A stretch of DNA of 64,000 nt from Comamonas odontotermitis (GCF_014207855.1 NZ_JACHKZ010000012.1:1-64000); one strand, 5' to 3'; shown: positions 1-9,175, numbered from the stretch's first letter. The notes: a model not told the origin generated them from the sequence alone. Numbers and translations are program-made.

Positions 1-128
1 TCCAGTTTGTGGTGCGGTACTTGCGCCGACCCCAGTTCGTCTCACTCATCATCCGAGCCTACTACCGCTGCGGCCCGGATTTGTGCAACAAAGCCACTCA
101 GGCTTGGCGGCTTGTGCTGACATATTAA
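1..128 (+). CDS. C-terminal end of an unidentified protein (5' part outside window)
   Basis: Starting at base 3, one frame stays open from the left edge to a TAA at 126-128 and encodes about 41 residues. The peptide is arginine- and tyrosine-rich and ends in WRLVLTY. Codons in this frame are GC-rich in the third position, like the real genes nearby, and the frame stops exactly where the DNA becomes AT-rich. I do not recognise the family. The segment is too short to assign a function, and the gene would have to be read from sequence to the left. Confidence 0.45.
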   Translation, partial: QFVVRYLRRPQFVSLIIRAYYRCGPDLCNKATQAWRLVLTY

Positions 129-824
129 TTACCTTATAAAAATTTCAAATTATTATGAAAATAACTTGATTTTCATTTTATCGCTATTTATTTTCGATGC
201 TGCATCATCTTTTATAACAATCGACATCTGCTTTGTTAAAAACACTTAGATGTTGCATATGGTTCACTAACGCATGAACTCACAGTTTGATTCTAATGTC
301 AAGTATTTTTACAATCAATCCAACGAATGCATAGCACCCCTGTGCATCGACAAGCCAGATGAGCGTAAAGAAGCAAGATTTACGGGCGTCATCCTCTGAC
401 TCTCACGTGAATCCCAATAGGCTTGAGGTTAGGAAAGCATGGACGCCGGAAGCCAACCTCTCGAACCCACAATCATCTGCGAGCGAGGCTATTTCAGCGC
501 GGTCACACATTCAGCGCAGACCCTCACAGGAAGCTTCCGGATTCACTGCACTGGAATTCGGAACAGACATGTCGGCTCGGTTACCTAGCTCGGCATACCG
601 AATCATTCAATGATCGGTTCGGGGGAGCGTAGAGCGCACACAAGCGAAGGGAAGATCAACAGGCGAGTTGGAGCAAATAAGCCCTACTGCTCCACCGACA
701 AGCGTGGGAGCGGATTCATCTTCCAAAACGCCAGACCACAACCACTGTTCAAGAAGCAAAGACTTCTGTTTTGAGCGACCTACTCTGAAACATGGATCGC
801 CATACATCTACGTATCGCGCAAAC
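129..824. other. Intergenic region without a convincing gene; AT-rich left half
   Basis: Bases 129 to about 340 are strongly AT-rich compared with the rest of the window. From about 340 to 824 the composition is intermediate. Small open frames occur (for example 359-613), but they have no clear ribosome binding site, no recognisable domain and no GC3 bias. I see no RNA gene or inverted-repeat element here. It may be a promoter-rich or horizontally acquired junction. Confidence 0.5.
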
Positions 825-854
825 AAAAAAGCCCGCTTGCTAGCGGGCTTTTTT
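825..854. terminator. Bidirectional rho-independent terminator
   Basis: The stem GCCCGCT (831-837) pairs with AGCGGGC (842-848) around a TGCT loop. It is flanked by A6 on the left and T6 on the right, so it works on either strand. It lies just downstream of the minus-strand tRNA-Val and probably ends the relA/tRNA side. Confidence 0.85.
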
Positions 855-884
855 GCTGCAAGCACTGGTATTGCTTGCGATGTT

Positions 885-961
885 TGGTAGGCGCGATTGG
901 ACTCGAACCAACGACCCCCACCATGTCAAGGTGGTGCTCTAACCAGCTGAGCTACGCGCCT
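885..961 (-). tRNA. tRNA-Val (anticodon GAC)
   Basis: Read on the minus strand, a full cloverleaf is visible. The acceptor is AGGCGCG paired with CGCGCCT, followed by an encoded ACCA end. The D arm begins TAGCTCAG. The anticodon stem CCACC/GGTGG encloses the loop TTGACAT, and the T arm has GTTGG-TTCGAGT-CCAAT. The anticodon is GAC, which reads GUC/GUU valine codons. The gene is 77 nt including CCA and lies 106 bases downstream of relA on the same strand. Confidence 0.97.
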
Positions 962-1067
962 GTCGTTGAAGACTTGAATTATAGACCGAAAAATTCAGCG
1001 TTCCGGCAAACTTGGGTACTTTTTCAAAAATCTGCACCGCCAAGTCCCACCAGCCTGCTTCAACAGA

Positions 1068-3305
1068 CTATTTGCGGCGCGCAGAACGCACCCCTGCAAC
1101 CGTGGCTACTGCGGCCAGCACTTTGGCCAGCCGGCCCGAATCCGATATCTCCACCGTAAAAGTCATCCAGGCCGTTCCTTTGACGGACTGGGTCTGCACG
1201 CCGATCACATTGGTTTTGTCCCTGGCAAAGACTTCGGAGATATCGCGCAGCAAGCCCTGGCGGTCGTTCGCCTCCACTGCCACATCCACCGGATACACGG
1301 CCTCGCTCGCCAATTGGCGCCTGCTGTAGCCCCACTCGACATCGATCACTCGCTCTGGATTGCGTGCACACATTTCCCGGAAGTTGCTGCAGTCGCATCG
1401 GTGCACACTCACGCCCTTGCCCCGGGTGACAAAACCGCCGATCTGATCCGGTGGCGCGGGCTTGCAGCACTTGGCCAGCTGGGTCATCAGCGAGTCCACC
1501 CCAACCACCAGCACGCCGCCTTTGCCAGATGCTTCGCTCGCCTTGCGTGGACGGTTGAGCAGAAATTCGTCCTGCGGCGCTTGGGGTTCGGGCGGGCGCA
1601 GTATGTTTTCGATAGCACGCAGCGATAGCTCGTCTTTGCCGACAACCTCGAACAAGGCTTCTGCAGTCTTGAAACCCAGCTGCTCTGCCAGGTCGTCGTG
1701 CTTGAGGGACGTCTTGCCTTCCCGCTGCAGCAGTTTTTCCACCAGTTCGCGGCCCCGGCTCACGTTCTCGTGGGTGATCTGTGCGTTGAACCATGCACGC
1801 ACCTTGGCCTTGGCGCGCGAGCTGACCAGGTAGCCCAGCTCGGCATTGAGCCAGTCGCGCGAAGGCCGCCCTTCCTTGACGGCCACGACCTCCACGGTCT
1901 GGCCGTTTTGCAGCGCGGTATTGAGCGGCACCATTTGTCCATCAACCTTGGCCCCGCGGCAGCGGTGGCCCAGTTCGGTGTGGACGGAATAGGCAAAGTC
2001 AACCGGGGTGGCGCCCTGGGGCAGCTCGATCACGGCCGCATCGGGCGTGAGCACATAGATATGGTCATCAAACAGGCCACTGTCCTGAGTCTGGCCCACC
2101 AAATCCTTGCGCCATGCCAGCAGCTGGCGCAGCACGGCAATCTTGGCATCGTAATCACTGCTGGCAGTGACACCTGCGTAGCCCTTGGCCCCCGCCTCTT
2201 TATAGGCCCAGTGCGCTGCCACGCCGTTTTCTGCATGGTCGTGCATGGCCTGGGTGCGAATCTGGATTTCGATGGCCTTGCCATTGTCATCGCGCACCAC
2301 GGTGTGCAGCGATTGGTAGCCATTGGGCTTGGGTTTGGCAATGTAGTCGTCGAACTCAGACTCGATGGGCGCGAAGGTCTCATGCACAAACGACAGGGCG
2401 GCGTAGCAGTCCTTGACCGTGGGCACCACGACACGCAAAGCACGAATGTCGAACAGTTGCTCGAAATCCAGCGACTTGCCGCGCATCTTCTTGATGATGC
2501 TGTAGATGTGCTTGGGCCTTCCCGCCACAGTGGCGCTGATGCTGTGGGCCCGCAGCGCTGATTCGAGCCGCTCGCGCAAGGTCACCATGTACAGCTCGCG
2601 CTCCACACGGGTCTCGTCCAGCAGCTTTGCAATCTTTTTGTAGGTGTCTGGCTCCAGAAAGCGGAAGGACAGGTCTTCCAGCTCCCACTTGATCTGCCAG
2701 ATGCCCAGACGGTTGGCCAGCGGTGCAAACACCTGCAGGCTCTCGCGCGCAATGGCCGGTGACACCGGTCTTTTGCTGACAGCGTACCAGCGCAGGGTCT
2801 GCAGGCGCGAGGTCAGCCTCAGCATCACCACCCGCAGATCGCGCGAAAACGCCAGCAGCATCTTGCGGATGTTTTCGGTCTGCGTGGCCGGGTCGTCCAC
2901 CAGATGGCCCGCATCGGCTTGCCGCGCCTGGGCCTGCACCTTCATCAGCGCAACAGTTTCGACGGCCAGCGAGGCATAGCTTTCGCCAAACACCTTGCCA
3001 ATGACTTCGCGCGGCTTGTTCAGCTGTTCACTGGCGTGCACCAGATAGGCTGCAGCCTGCATTGCCTCCGAGCCACCAATATGCTTGAGGATGGCCGCCA
3101 CTGCATCGGCATGCTGCAGTGCGTTTTCACCCGTATCCAGCGTTTCCTCTGCAATCAGTGGCAATGCGAAGGAACGCGCCCGGGCCAGCACATCGTCCTG
3201 TGCAGGCAGTGCATGGGCGGTTGCCGCCACGAGAGGAGAGACCGGCTCTGCCGGAAGATGTTCTGCGCCGGGCGCAGGCTGAGCGACTGCCGTCAAACTT
3301 TTCAT
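1068..3305 (-). CDS. relA: RelA-type (p)ppGpp synthetase
   Basis: Stringent-response enzyme that transfers pyrophosphate from ATP to GTP/GDP on stalled ribosomes. The product is about 745 residues, the same size as E. coli RelA. The N-terminal HD-like domain has lost the catalytic histidine-aspartate pair: the region reads AAAYLVHASEQLN where a hydrolase would have an HD...ED pattern. This points to a synthetase-only enzyme. The synthetase domain carries KPKPNGYQSLHT and EIQIRT. A TGS domain (DHIYVLTP...), a CCKP...HRCDC zinc-finger-like segment and a C-terminal ACT domain follow. I chose the ATG at 3305 (MKSLTA); a GTG seven codons upstream is an alternative start. Confidence 0.95.
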   Translation of the reverse strand: MKSLTAVAQPAPGAEHLPAEPVSPLVAATAHALPAQDDVLARARSFALPLIAEETLDTGENALQHADAVAAILKHIGGSEAMQAAAYLVHASEQLNKPREVIGKVFGESYASLAVETVALMKVQAQARQADAGHLVDDPATQTENIRKMLLAFSRDLRVVMLRLTSRLQTLRWYAVSKRPVSPAIARESLQVFAPLANRLGIWQIKWELEDLSFRFLEPDTYKKIAKLLDETRVERELYMVTLRERLESALRAHSISATVAGRPKHIYSIIKKMRGKSLDFEQLFDIRALRVVVPTVKDCYAALSFVHETFAPIESEFDDYIAKPKPNGYQSLHTVVRDDNGKAIEIQIRTQAMHDHAENGVAAHWAYKEAGAKGYAGVTASSDYDAKIAVLRQLLAWRKDLVGQTQDSGLFDDHIYVLTPDAAVIELPQGATPVDFAYSVHTELGHRCRGAKVDGQMVPLNTALQNGQTVEVVAVKEGRPSRDWLNAELGYLVSSRAKAKVRAWFNAQITHENVSRGRELVEKLLQREGKTSLKHDDLAEQLGFKTAEALFEVVGKDELSLRAIENILRPPEPQAPQDEFLLNRPRKASEASGKGGVLVVGVDSLMTQLAKCCKPAPPDQIGGFVTRGKGVSVHRCDCSNFREMCARNPERVIDVEWGYSRRQLASEAVYPVDVAVEANDRQGLLRDISEVFARDKTNVIGVQTQSVKGTAWMTFTVEISDSGRLAKVLAAVATVAGVRSARRK

Positions 3306-3344
3306 GTTGTCACCACACTCTTGCACTCCCCCGCCAGGAATGCA

Positions 3345-4280
3345 CTACGAACCGCACAAAAAGGCCAGCACCGCAGCTATTTGATCAAAAGACACCAGGG
3401 TGGGCGCATGGCCAACCCCTGCAAATTCAACAACGCGGGCCTTGGGCCCGCGCTCTGCCATAGATTGGGCCGTTTTCGCAGAAAGCAAGTCCGATTCTGC
3501 ACCGCGCAACACCAAGGTATCAGCACCTATGTTGTCATACAGTTGCCACAGGAGTTGCTCGCCTGCTGCGGCCATCTCGGGTGTCATCGCCCGCATGGGC
3601 TCACCAATGGCCGGATCGTAATGCAGGCGCACGGCCAAGCCGCTTTCAGGTCGAAGCATCGGACGCGACAGTGCAAGCCATTCTTCGGGCGTATGAGGGC
3701 CAAACCCCCTGGACAGATGCCACAGCGCCTCTACCGCCTGCGCTTCACTGGCATACACCATCTGCTTGCCGACATAGCCGCCGATGCGCACGAGCGATAC
3801 AGGCTCTATGACCGGCCCGACATCGTTCAGCACCAGGCGCCGGATCGGTACCGGCAGCACCGGCTGAATGCTTTTTTCACCCGCCAGCCCCATGCCGATC
3901 AAGCCACCCATGCTGGTGCCGACCCAATCCAGACTGCCGATGGGTGCCGCGTTGTGCACCTGCTGCAGCAGCGCAAGCATATCTGCCACATACAAGGGCA
4001 CCTGGTAGCCCTGGGGGTTGTCGAGCCAGTCGCTATAGCCTCGCCCCACCACATCAGGGCAGATCACCCGCGCATGCAGCGCCAGCTGGCTTGCCAAGGC
4101 ATCAAAATCGCGCCCCTGCCGCGTAAGGCCATGCACACAGACAATGACATGGGGATGCCGTGGATTGCCGGTATGGTTCCACTCCCAGTAGGCCATGCGG
4201 TGGGTAGCATCACTGCGCCCCGCTTCCGTATTGCCAGCGACCGCACAGGTGACATATTGCAAGCGTGGTTGTTCAAGCAT
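3345..4280 (-). CDS. Alpha/beta hydrolase
   Basis: A 311-residue alpha/beta-hydrolase fold protein, probably cytoplasmic since no signal peptide is visible. The oxyanion region VCVHGLTRQG is followed by the nucleophile elbow GTSMGG (Ser about residue 120). A late acid lies near GAESDLL, and the histidine is in GVGHAPT near the C-terminus, giving a complete Ser-Asp-His set. The gene lies 39 bases upstream of relA on the same strand and may be co-transcribed with it. The substrate cannot be told from sequence; esters or short-chain hydroxyacid derivatives are typical of the fold. Confidence 0.85.
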   Translation of the reverse strand: MLEQPRLQYVTCAVAGNTEAGRSDATHRMAYWEWNHTGNPRHPHVIVCVHGLTRQGRDFDALASQLALHARVICPDVVGRGYSDWLDNPQGYQVPLYVADMLALLQQVHNAAPIGSLDWVGTSMGGLIGMGLAGEKSIQPVLPVPIRRLVLNDVGPVIEPVSLVRIGGYVGKQMVYASEAQAVEALWHLSRGFGPHTPEEWLALSRPMLRPESGLAVRLHYDPAIGEPMRAMTPEMAAAGEQLLWQLYDNIGADTLVLRGAESDLLSAKTAQSMAERGPKARVVEFAGVGHAPTLVSFDQIAAVLAFLCGS

Positions 4281-4370
4281 GGTTTTTCATATGGCAGGCC
4301 ACCCACCCATTGAACCCATTTGGTTTAGGATGGCCGGTGGGAATGAACCAATAGTAACTGGAGATAACGA

Positions 4371-5153
4371 ATGCTGAAAGGTAAAACCGCGCTGGTCACC
4401 GGATCGACAAGCGGCATTGGCCTGGGAATTGCGAAGGCACTGGCACGCCAGGGCGCCCATATCATCCTCAATGGCTTTGGCGACACCGAAGGCCCGAAGG
4501 CCGAAGTGCAAGAAGCCATGGCCGGATCTGGCGCACGCATTGGCTACCATGGCGCCGACATGAGCAAGGCCGCTGACATCGAAGCCATGTTTGCCTATGC
4601 CGCGCAGGAGTTTGGCCAGGTGGACATCCTGGTCAACAACGCTGGTATCCAGTATGTAGCCAACGTGCAGGATTTTCCTGTGGAACGCTGGGACGCCGTC
4701 ATCGCCATCAACCTGACGAGTGCTTTCCACACCAGCCGGCTCGCGCTGCCCGCTATGCAAAAAAGCGGTTGGGGCCGCATCATCAATGTGGCATCGGTGC
4801 ATGGCCTGGTGGGCTCCGCCGGTAAATCGGCCTACGTGGCGGCCAAGCACGGCATTGTCGGCCTGACCAAGGTGACCGCACTGGAAAACGCAGCTTCGGG
4901 CATTACCTGCAACGCCATCTGCCCCGGCTGGGTGTTAACCCCGCTGGTACAAAAGCAGGTGGATGCGAAAGCCGAGCAGCTCAAGATCAGCAATGAAGAA
5001 GCCAAAAAGCTGCTGCTGGGCGAGAAAGAGCCTTCGATGCAGTTCACCACCCCGGATGAACTGGGCGAGCTCGCGGTGTTCTTCTGCTCCCCCGCCGCCA
5101 ACAACGTACGCGGCGTGGCCTGGAACATGGACGGCGGCTGGGTAGCGCAATAA
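4371..5153 (+). CDS. bdhA: 3-hydroxybutyrate dehydrogenase (SDR family)
   Basis: Short-chain dehydrogenase of 260 residues that interconverts 3-hydroxybutyrate and acetoacetate with NAD(H), in polyhydroxybutyrate turnover. The cofactor motif TGSTSGIGLGIA is at residues 10-21, NNAG follows near residue 88, and the catalytic Ser/Tyr/Lys are in ASVHGLVGSAGKSAYVAAKHG. The C-terminal half (QVDAKAEQLKISNEEA and NMDGGWVAQ) is typical of the 3-hydroxybutyrate dehydrogenase subfamily. A GGAG ribosome site precedes the ATG, and a hairpin terminator follows 26 bases after the stop. Confidence 0.92.
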   Translation: MLKGKTALVTGSTSGIGLGIAKALARQGAHIILNGFGDTEGPKAEVQEAMAGSGARIGYHGADMSKAADIEAMFAYAAQEFGQVDILVNNAGIQYVANVQDFPVERWDAVIAINLTSAFHTSRLALPAMQKSGWGRIINVASVHGLVGSAGKSAYVAAKHGIVGLTKVTALENAASGITCNAICPGWVLTPLVQKQVDAKAEQLKISNEEAKKLLLGEKEPSMQFTTPDELGELAVFFCSPAANNVRGVAWNMDGGWVAQ

Positions 5154-5179
5154 AACCTGTTGCAAACCCCACCCTCTAG

Positions 5180-5202
5180 CGGCGCACCATGCGCCGTTTT
5201 TT
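5180..5202 (+). terminator. Terminator after bdhA
   Basis: CGGCGCA-CCA-TGCGCCG forms a perfect seven-pair hairpin followed by T6. It lies 26 bases past the bdhA stop codon. Confidence 0.85.
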
Positions 5203-5325
5203 ATGAGCCCCTGCATTCAATGCTTTTTTTGCATAACAAAGGATACATTTTCAAAAATTCATAGTCCTTGGTTTAAATGAGCAAAATATCAATGAAGATA
5301 GGCATAAAAAACAGAATTTACCGAC

Positions 5326-5437
5326 TTGACAGCATGTACGCTCACGCACATGTAACGCAAATTTTGTAACTTAGAGTCAATTTTCGACCTTGAAACGCAC
5401 TTTTTCCGAAAAAACCGGTCAAAATGTAAAAGTTACA
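5326..5437 (+). promoter_or_regulatory. Putative ompR promoter with three TGTAAC boxes
   Basis: The 306-base gap before ompR is AT-rich. TTGACA at 5326-5331 could be a -35 hexamer; the -10 is weak. TGTAAC occurs at 5351-5356 and 5365-5370, and its inverse GTTACA at 5432-5437, just upstream of the ribosome site. GTTAC/GTAAC half-sites resemble known OmpR boxes, so autoregulation is a reasonable inference but is not shown. Confidence 0.4.
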
Positions 5438-5459
5438 AATCAGCCGGAGGAAATCACCC

Positions 5460-6191
5460 ATGGTGACTGCAACCAACCGCGTAGACAAAATCCTGGTCGT
5501 GGATGACGACGCCCGTATTCGTGACCTGCTGCGCCGCTATCTGTCGCACGAGGGCTTTGAAGTAATGATTGCCGAAGACGGCAAAGGCCTGCAGCGCATC
5601 CTGCTGCGCGAAACCGTCGACCTGATCGTGCTGGATCTGATGATGCCCGGTGAAGATGGTCTGTCTATCTGCCGCCGCCTGCGCGCCAGCAACGACCGCA
5701 CCCCTATCATCATGCTGACTGCCAAGGGTGAAGATGTGGATCGCATCGTGGGCCTGGAAGTGGGCGCTGATGACTACATTGGCAAGCCCTTCAACCCACG
5801 CGAACTGCTGGCACGTATCCACGCGGTGCTGCGCCGCCGCCCTCCTCAGGAAGCGCCTGGCGCGCCTTCGGGAGAGAACGAAGTGGTCACCTTTGGCCCT
5901 TTCACGTTCGACATGAGCACCCGCGTGCTGACCAAGGATGGCGAAGAGCTGCCGCTCACCACGGGCGAATTTGCCATGCTCAAGACCCTGGTGCGCCACC
6001 CACGCCAGCCGCTGTCACGCGAAAAGCTGGCCCTGCTGGCCCGTGGCCGCGAATTTGAACCCTTTGACCGCAGCCTGGACGTACAGGTTTCGCGGCTGCG
6101 CAAGCTGGTCGAGGTCGACCCGGCAGCGCCGCGCTACATCCAGACAGTGTGGGGCGTAGGCTATGTGTTTGTGCCGGACGGCGCCAACTGA
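5460..6191 (+). CDS. ompR: Response regulator OmpR
   Basis: DNA-binding response regulator of 243 residues, partner of the EnvZ-type kinase encoded next. The receiver domain (about residues 10-125) has the acidic pair in VDDDARI, the phosphoacceptor aspartate in IVLDLMMPGEDG and the conserved lysine in GKPFNPREL. The C-terminal winged helix (about 140-238) contains LTTGEFAMLKTLVRHP and the recognition region SRSLDVQVSRLRKLVE, as in the OmpR/PhoB group. A strong GGAGG sits 10 bases upstream of the ATG. In relatives it controls porins and the osmotic response. Confidence 0.95.
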   Translation: MVTATNRVDKILVVDDDARIRDLLRRYLSHEGFEVMIAEDGKGLQRILLRETVDLIVLDLMMPGEDGLSICRRLRASNDRTPIIMLTAKGEDVDRIVGLEVGADDYIGKPFNPRELLARIHAVLRRRPPQEAPGAPSGENEVVTFGPFTFDMSTRVLTKDGEELPLTTGEFAMLKTLVRHPRQPLSREKLALLARGREFEPFDRSLDVQVSRLRKLVEVDPAAPRYIQTVWGVGYVFVPDGAN

Positions 6192-6222
6192 TCACACGCT
6201 CAATATATAGAACGTGCTGACC

Positions 6223-6254
6223 AACCGCCCCAGCATCCCTGTGGGCGGTTTTTC
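6223..6254 (+). terminator. Hairpin terminator between ompR and envZ
   Basis: AACCGCCC (6223-6230) pairs with GGGCGGTT (6243-6250) and is followed by a T-run. It lies in the 157-base gap between ompR and envZ and should lower read-through into the kinase gene. Confidence 0.75.
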
Positions 6255-6348
6255 TTTGCCTGGGCTCAGACTTTTGCTGTCATCCACAGTTTTGTGCATG
6301 GCGCACAATGCAGGATGACTGCACAGCCCTTTTGAACTGACTTCCCTC

Positions 6349-7866
6349 ATGGCATCCAACCCCGCTCACGACACAGACCACTCCGGCCTGGCTCCTCTGG
6401 ATGGCACGGCCGGTGCCCGCACACGGGCCAGCAAACGCACCCGCGTCGGTCTCAACCTGTTCTGGCGTACCTTTTTCCTGCTGGCGATCCTGTTGACGGG
6501 CAGCATTCTGGCCTGGGTACAGACACTGCGCTCGCTGGAAACCGAGCCACGCGCCATCCAGACGGCGCAGCAGATCGCCTCGCTCGTCAACCTCAGTCGC
6601 GCTGCACTGCTGCACTCGGACGCCATTGCCCGCGTGTCTCTTGTCAAGACCATGGCGGATCAGGAAGGCGTGCGCATCGTGCCACGCGAGCCCAAGGACA
6701 CCTACGAGCCCATGGATACCTCCACGCCACTGGGCGCGCGGCTGACGCAGGAGTTGACCCGGCGCCTGGGCCCCGGAACCGTGGTGGCCAGCAGCGTGAA
6801 CCATGAGGAAGGCCTGTGGGTGGGCTTTACCATCGACGGCGACCAGAACTGGTTCCTGATCGAGCCCTCGCGCTTCAATCCCGCAGGCGGCAAAACCTGG
6901 CTGATCTGGGTGCTGACAGCCGCCGCGCTGTCGCTGGCGGGCGCAGCAGTGATTGCAGGCCTCATCAACCGGCCACTCAAGCAGCTATCGAGCGCTACCA
7001 ATCGCCTGCGCGAGGGCGACTTCGCCGCACAGCTGGACGAAGACGCGGTCACCAGCGAAATCCGCGAGGTAAACATCGGCTTCAACCGCATGAGCGAGCG
7101 CCTGGCCAAACTGGAGCAGGACCGTGCAGTCATGCTGGCGGGCATCTCGCACGACCTGCGCACGCCGCTGGCGCGGCTGCGGCTGGAAACCGAAATGAGC
7201 GTTTTCGACGATGTGGCCCGCGAACACATGGTGGCCGATATCGTGCAGCTCGACGCCACCATCGACAAATTTCTCGATTACGCCCGCCCCGACCATGCAG
7301 CCAAGCTCACCCCGGTGAATGTCTATGGCGTTGTATCGTCTTGCGTTTACGCCGTGCAAGACCACCAGGAGCTGCAGATCAACATGACTGTGCCGGAAGA
7401 GCTGATGGCCAGCGCCGACGAGATCGAGCTCTCGCGCGTACTCTCCAACGTGCTGGAAAATGCGCGCCGCTATGGCAAATCACCAGGCACCAACTACACA
7501 CGCGTGGACATCACCGTCAAGTTCAGTGACAGCACCGTCACCATCCGCATGCGCGACCACGGCCCCGGCGTATCTGCCGACCAACTCAGCAACCTGACCA
7601 AGCCCTTTTTCCGTGGCGACACGGCCCGTACCGCTGCAGCAGGTGCAGGGCTGGGCCTCTCCATTGTCGAAAAAACCGTGCAGCGCATGGGCGGACGCCT
7701 CACCATGGCCAATGCATCCGATGGCAGCACAGGCCTTGTCACCAGCATCTACCTGCGCCGCGCACCAGACCAGCCCCAGGGCAAGGAACCCAAGCGCCGC
7801 CTGCAGCGCCCGCAGATCAAGCGCCACCTGCCCGGCACCCCCACCAACCTGGGAGACTTGCAGTAA
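6349..7866 (+). CDS. envZ: EnvZ-type osmosensing histidine kinase
   Basis: Inner-membrane sensor kinase of 505 residues that phosphorylates OmpR. A cytoplasmic N-terminus of about 40 residues precedes the first membrane segment (FWRTFFLLAILLTGSILAW). A periplasmic domain of about 130 residues and a second membrane segment (TWLIWVLTAAALSLAGAAVIAGL) follow. A HAMP linker leads to the H-box GISHDLRTPLARLRLE, the N-box LENARRYG, and the DHGPGV and GAGLGLSIVEK ATP-binding boxes. The C-terminal tail is basic. The gene is downstream of ompR but separated by a terminator, so it may also have its own promoter. Confidence 0.94.
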   Translation: MASNPAHDTDHSGLAPLDGTAGARTRASKRTRVGLNLFWRTFFLLAILLTGSILAWVQTLRSLETEPRAIQTAQQIASLVNLSRAALLHSDAIARVSLVKTMADQEGVRIVPREPKDTYEPMDTSTPLGARLTQELTRRLGPGTVVASSVNHEEGLWVGFTIDGDQNWFLIEPSRFNPAGGKTWLIWVLTAAALSLAGAAVIAGLINRPLKQLSSATNRLREGDFAAQLDEDAVTSEIREVNIGFNRMSERLAKLEQDRAVMLAGISHDLRTPLARLRLETEMSVFDDVAREHMVADIVQLDATIDKFLDYARPDHAAKLTPVNVYGVVSSCVYAVQDHQELQINMTVPEELMASADEIELSRVLSNVLENARRYGKSPGTNYTRVDITVKFSDSTVTIRMRDHGPGVSADQLSNLTKPFFRGDTARTAAAGAGLGLSIVEKTVQRMGGRLTMANASDGSTGLVTSIYLRRAPDQPQGKEPKRRLQRPQIKRHLPGTPTNLGDLQ

Positions 7867-8002
7867 CACCAGGCTCAGGGCCCGTTTCATCTCCCTTCAG
7901 GAGCGGGCATCTGACTCGGATTTCTCATTCGCACCGATTGTGCCGGATGGCAGACCATGTCTAGAATGCGGGCACCTCCCCCTATTCTCCAAGGAAGCTG
8001 CC

Positions 8003-8404
8003 ATGCAAGCCCAGTGCCTTTGTGGTGCCGTTCATGTGACTGCGCCAACGTATCTCCAGGTTCATGTCTGCCACTGCACCATGTGCCAGCGCTGGAATGG
8101 AGGCCCGGGCTTCAGCCTGGAAGGCGGCACCGAGGTGGAAGTGAGCGGCCCCGTCACCCGCTACGCCTCATCGGAATGGGCGGAACGCGCATTCTGCAGC
8201 CGCTGCGGCACCCATCTGTTCTACCGGCTGGTAGAAAACAATGCGCACTACCTGTCTGCCGGCCTCTTCCAGGACGAGGATGGCTTGGAGCTCACCCAGC
8301 AGATCTACATCGACGAAAAACCCGCCTACTATGCACTGGCCAATGAGGTGTGCACCCTGACAGGGGCGCAATTCATGGCCCGACATGAGGGCGGCGAGGC
8401 TTGA
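8003..8404 (+). CDS. GFA-family (CENP-V/GFA domain) zinc protein
   Basis: A 133-residue protein of the glutathione-dependent formaldehyde-activating (GFA) family. It has CLCGAV at the N-terminus, CHCTMCQRW around residue 25 and FCSRCGTHLF around residue 67, the cysteine pattern that binds zinc in this family. Members range from formaldehyde-handling enzymes to proteins of unknown substrate, so the exact reaction is open. I start at ATG 8003, with AAGGA eight bases upstream; a longer open frame extends upstream but lacks homology. Its stop overlaps the start of the next gene. Confidence 0.85.
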   Translation: MQAQCLCGAVHVTAPTYLQVHVCHCTMCQRWNGGPGFSLEGGTEVEVSGPVTRYASSEWAERAFCSRCGTHLFYRLVENNAHYLSAGLFQDEDGLELTQQIYIDEKPAYYALANEVCTLTGAQFMARHEGGEA

Positions 8405-9159
8405 GCAAAACGCCCTGTCTGGTCACCCTGCCAGGAATCGATGGGAGCCCGGCATTACAGGGAGCCCTTCCGCAAAGCCTTCGCGCAGTGCAAGGCATGG
8501 ATGGACTGGCACACCAACTCATGCTCTATCCGCCGCATCAGACCATGGGGTATGCCGAACTGGCGCATTGGGTGCAACCACAGCTTCCGCACGACCGCCC
8601 CTTTGTACTGTTGGGTGAATCATTTGGGGGTCCATTGGCCTTGTTGTTGGCGGGGTGTGGCCAGGGCAATATGTACCTAGCCCCACCAGCACAGCTAAAA
8701 GGCGTGGTATTGGCAGCCAGCTTTGCAGGCTGTGCTGTGCCGTGGGCCCTACCATTGTTGCCGTTGATCAGGAATCTACCGGCCAGAACCTTGCACGCTG
8801 TGCCGGCTGCAGCATGGCACTGGTGGTTGCTGGGCCGCTGGGCAACGCCGCCATTGCAAGCGGCTTTAAAGCAGGCGCTGGGTCATGCGTCACCCAAGGT
8901 TTTACAACATCGCGCTATGGAGGCTTTGCAGCCACCAGCTTTGGACATGCAGCGCTTGCGAGTGCCGCTGCTGGCCATTCGCGCTGCAAAAGACCGACTT
9001 GTACCGTCCGGCAGCGTACAACCTTTTGCACATTTACCAAACAGCCAGACCATCACCATCCCGGGGCCTCACATGCTCCTGCAAACGGTATCCGACACCT
9101 GCGCGCCACCCATCGCAGCGTTTATGCAGAAGTGCTGTGGCAACTCCGAGAACACATAA
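8401..9159 (+). CDS. Alpha/beta hydrolase, TTG start, coupled to the GFA gene
   Basis: A 252-residue alpha/beta-hydrolase-like protein. An early LPGIDG loop is followed by the nucleophile elbow LGESFGGPLALLLA (Ser about residue 75). AAKDRLVPSG probably carries the acid and GPHMLLQ the histidine. The TTG start shares bases with the TGA stop of the upstream gene, which suggests translational coupling. Codon use is less GC3-biased than in the neighbours (many TTG, CAT and GGG codons), so the gene may be a more recent arrival. The substrate is unknown. Confidence 0.75.
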   Translation: MSKTPCLVTLPGIDGSPALQGALPQSLRAVQGMDGLAHQLMLYPPHQTMGYAELAHWVQPQLPHDRPFVLLGESFGGPLALLLAGCGQGNMYLAPPAQLKGVVLAASFAGCAVPWALPLLPLIRNLPARTLHAVPAAAWHWWLLGRWATPPLQAALKQALGHASPKVLQHRAMEALQPPALDMQRLRVPLLAIRAAKDRLVPSGSVQPFAHLPNSQTITIPGPHMLLQTVSDTCAPPIAAFMQKCCGNSENT

Positions 9160-9175
9160 AAATGCCGCCAGAAAT

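Noticed and set aside
359..613. Possible 84-residue gene in the left intergenic region
   Set aside because: No GC3 bias, ribosome site or recognisable domain; overlapped by another random frame.
2904..4313. 469-codon plus-strand open frame across relA and the hydrolase gene
   Set aside because: Spans two well-supported genes on the other strand and has a composition unlike real proteins (very rich in His, Arg and Gln).
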